Part shown: positions 4,581-5,680 of the stretch, piece after piece
How the letters are laid out: each line of letters opens with the position of its first letter
How positions within the stretch are numbered: the stretch's first letter is position 1
Source: Bacteroidota bacterium
GTDB taxonomy: Bacteria > Bacteroidota > Bacteroidia > Chitinophagales > Chitinophagaceae
NCBI GenBank assembly: GCA_005883855.1
Contig: VBAU01000271.1
Span: forward strand, 9,627-15,306
Reading direction: 5' to 3'
Length of the DNA: 5,680 bases
The notes under the pieces: generated by a model
What the model saw: only the letters and a program-made list of their open reading frames with translations
Database searches by the model: none
What the model was told of the DNA's origin: nothing
Made by a program: the position numbers and the translations under genes

Positions 4581-5680
4581 TCATCCTTCCTTCTCCGGTT
4601 CAATGATCTCATCAGTGTTCCTAACTTTTGCCAGGTAATTTATATTCGGTAATGTGTGCAACTGCTCAATCACATAAAAAGTACGAAGCTCATTTTCCTC
4701 GCGCATTTTAGTAACCCGGCTTTCTTTGTCGTGAACATTTCCAAAAACAATTGCGTCAGTGGGACAAGCCTGCATGCAAGCAGTTTTTATTTCTCCGTCT
4801 TTTAAGACTCGGTCCTCTTTTTTCGCATTAAGTTTTCCTTCCTGGACCCGTTGAATACAAAAGCTGCATTTTTCCATGACACCGCGACTGCGAACTGTAA
4901 CATCGGGATTTAACACCATACGCGTAACTGGATCCATCATTTGCTCTTTAACTACATCATCCAGTTTACCAACTATCCACTGATCCTGGTTGTTAGGGAA
5001 GCTATCGGCACCAGTGTAATCAGCCCAATTGAACCGACGCACTTTATACGGGCAGTTATTAGCACAATACCTGGTTCCAACGCAACGGTCTTCAATATTG
5101 TGATTGGTAGCAGAAACAGGGCAAACGTCTTCGCAAGGCGCGTTGTCGCAATGCTGGCACAGCATAGGTTGGAAGACGACTGCGGCAAGTTCATCAGGAT
5201 TTTTTTCGTTGCTGACGAAATACCTATCAATGCGCAACCAGTGCATGTCATGATAGCGAAGTACTTCCCTCTTTCCCACAACTGGCACATTGTTTTCAGC
5301 ATGACAAGCCACAACACATGCATTGCAACCGATGCAACTATTCATGTCTATACTCATGCCCCACTTTAATCCACCCGGTTGCGTAAAATCAGGATAAATA
5401 GTCGCGTCCTTGCGAAAATCATTCGACGTCGGTGCGAAGTCCTTAGCGAGGCCTTCGCGGTATTCCTTGTACTGGTTGGGATATTTTTTGAATGTTGCCA
5501 ATGTTGTTTCCCGTACAACTTCCTTACGACCCACGTACGAGTTCTGAATTTGCATCTGCGCGATCTTTTGTGAATCGCCAGTTTTAGAAACCGTTACGTC
5601 GGGAGTAAAATAAACAACGTTGGTGCCATTGAATGTACTAAATGGATAAGCATTTTGTCCAACGCCTTCCGCTGCTTTAC
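4581..5680 (-). CDS. actB: ACIII subunit ActB, C-terminal iron-sulfur part (runs off right edge)
   Basis: The 3' end of the large iron-sulfur subunit of Alternative Complex III, on the periplasmic side, which carries electrons from the ActC quinol site towards the haem subunits. The frame stays open from the right edge through 41 codons before the ATG at 5555, with linker sequence (NAYPFSTFNGTNVVYF) expected between the molybdopterin-oxidoreductase-like domain and the ferredoxin-like domain, so 5555 is an internal Met. Counting from that Met, four cysteine motifs are visible: C74-C77-C80-C84; C133-C136-C141-C145; C158-Thr161-C164-C168; and C230-C233 with C260-C264. Fifteen cysteines fit three [4Fe-4S] clusters and one [3Fe-4S] cluster, the Thr replacing the second Cys of motif III, as known for ActB. 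The upstream domain, absent here, normally lacks the molybdenum cofactor. TGA stop at 4581-4583, 108 bp before actC. Confidence 0.96.
   Translation of the reverse strand, partial: KAAEGVGQNAYPFSTFNGTNVVYFTPDVTVSKTGDSQKIAQMQIQNSYVGRKEVVRETTLATFKKYPNQYKEYREGLAKDFAPTSNDFRKDATIYPDFTQPGGLKWGMSIDMNSCIGCNACVVACHAENNVPVVGKREVLRYHDMHWLRIDRYFVSNEKNPDELAAVVFQPMLCQHCDNAPCEDVCPVSATNHNIEDRCVGTRYCANNCPYKVRRFNWADYTGADSFPNNQDQWIVGKLDDVVKEQMMDPVTRMVLNPDVTVRSRGVMEKCSFCIQRVQEGKLNAKKEDRVLKDGEIKTACMQACPTDAIVFGNVHDKESRVTKMREENELRTFYVIEQLHTLPNINYLAKVRNTDEIIEPEKEG

Noticed and set aside
4941..5369. Plus-strand reading frame of 142 codons opposite actB
   Set aside because: It lies wholly antisense to the conserved cysteine-motif region of ActB, and its translation has no recognisable domain.
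5553..5555. ATG at 5555 as the start of a 324-residue iron-sulfur protein
   Set aside because: The frame is open for a further 41 codons to the window edge, and those codons encode typical ActB interdomain linker. The real start lies outside the window.

Overview
The window is a stretch of a respiratory operon, all on the minus strand, encoding most of Alternative Complex III (ACIII, the quinol:electron-acceptor oxidoreductase that replaces cytochrome bc1) followed by the first gene of a haem-copper cytochrome c oxidase. Read in transcription order from the right edge: actB (3' part only), actC, actD, actE, actF, then the 5' end of coxB (oxidase subunit II), which runs off the left edge. The gene order, the protein families, the A/T-rich start contexts without clear Shine-Dalgarno sites and the moderate G+C content point to a member of the Bacteroidota, possibly the Chitinophagales or a related order. 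That placement is inference; no rRNA or other marker is present.

Working model, from established ACIII biology: menaquinol is oxidised at ActC. Electrons pass through the iron-sulfur clusters of ActB, whose 15 cluster cysteines are all inside the window, and then to c-type haem in ActA (expected just beyond the right edge) and ActE. They are finally handed to the downstream oxidase. ActC and ActF are two related NrfD-type ten-helix membrane subunits, ActD is a small two-helix membrane subunit, and ActE is a mono-haem lipoprotein. An oxidase gene 50 bp after actF fits the known functional coupling of ACIII with an aa3/caa3-type oxidase.

Coding density is high. The gaps are actB-actC 108 bp, actC-actD 116 bp, actD-actE 20 bp, actE-actF 78 bp and actF-coxB 50 bp. 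I saw no promoter of the Bacteroidota type and no convincing intrinsic terminator, so co-transcription is the simplest reading. No tRNA, rRNA, CRISPR array, insertion sequence or riboswitch was seen, and no gap exceeds 300 bp.

The least ordinary part is non-coding. The two largest gaps, before actC and before actD, are filled with degenerate tandem heptanucleotide repeats (mRNA-strand units such as GCTCAAA, GCTCACA, GCTTAGA, GTTAAAA). They run almost to the start codons and give actC and actD near-identical leaders. One block also forms a strong hairpin just after the actC stop. The genes themselves are a conventional ACIII set; I found no sign of an undescribed protein system.
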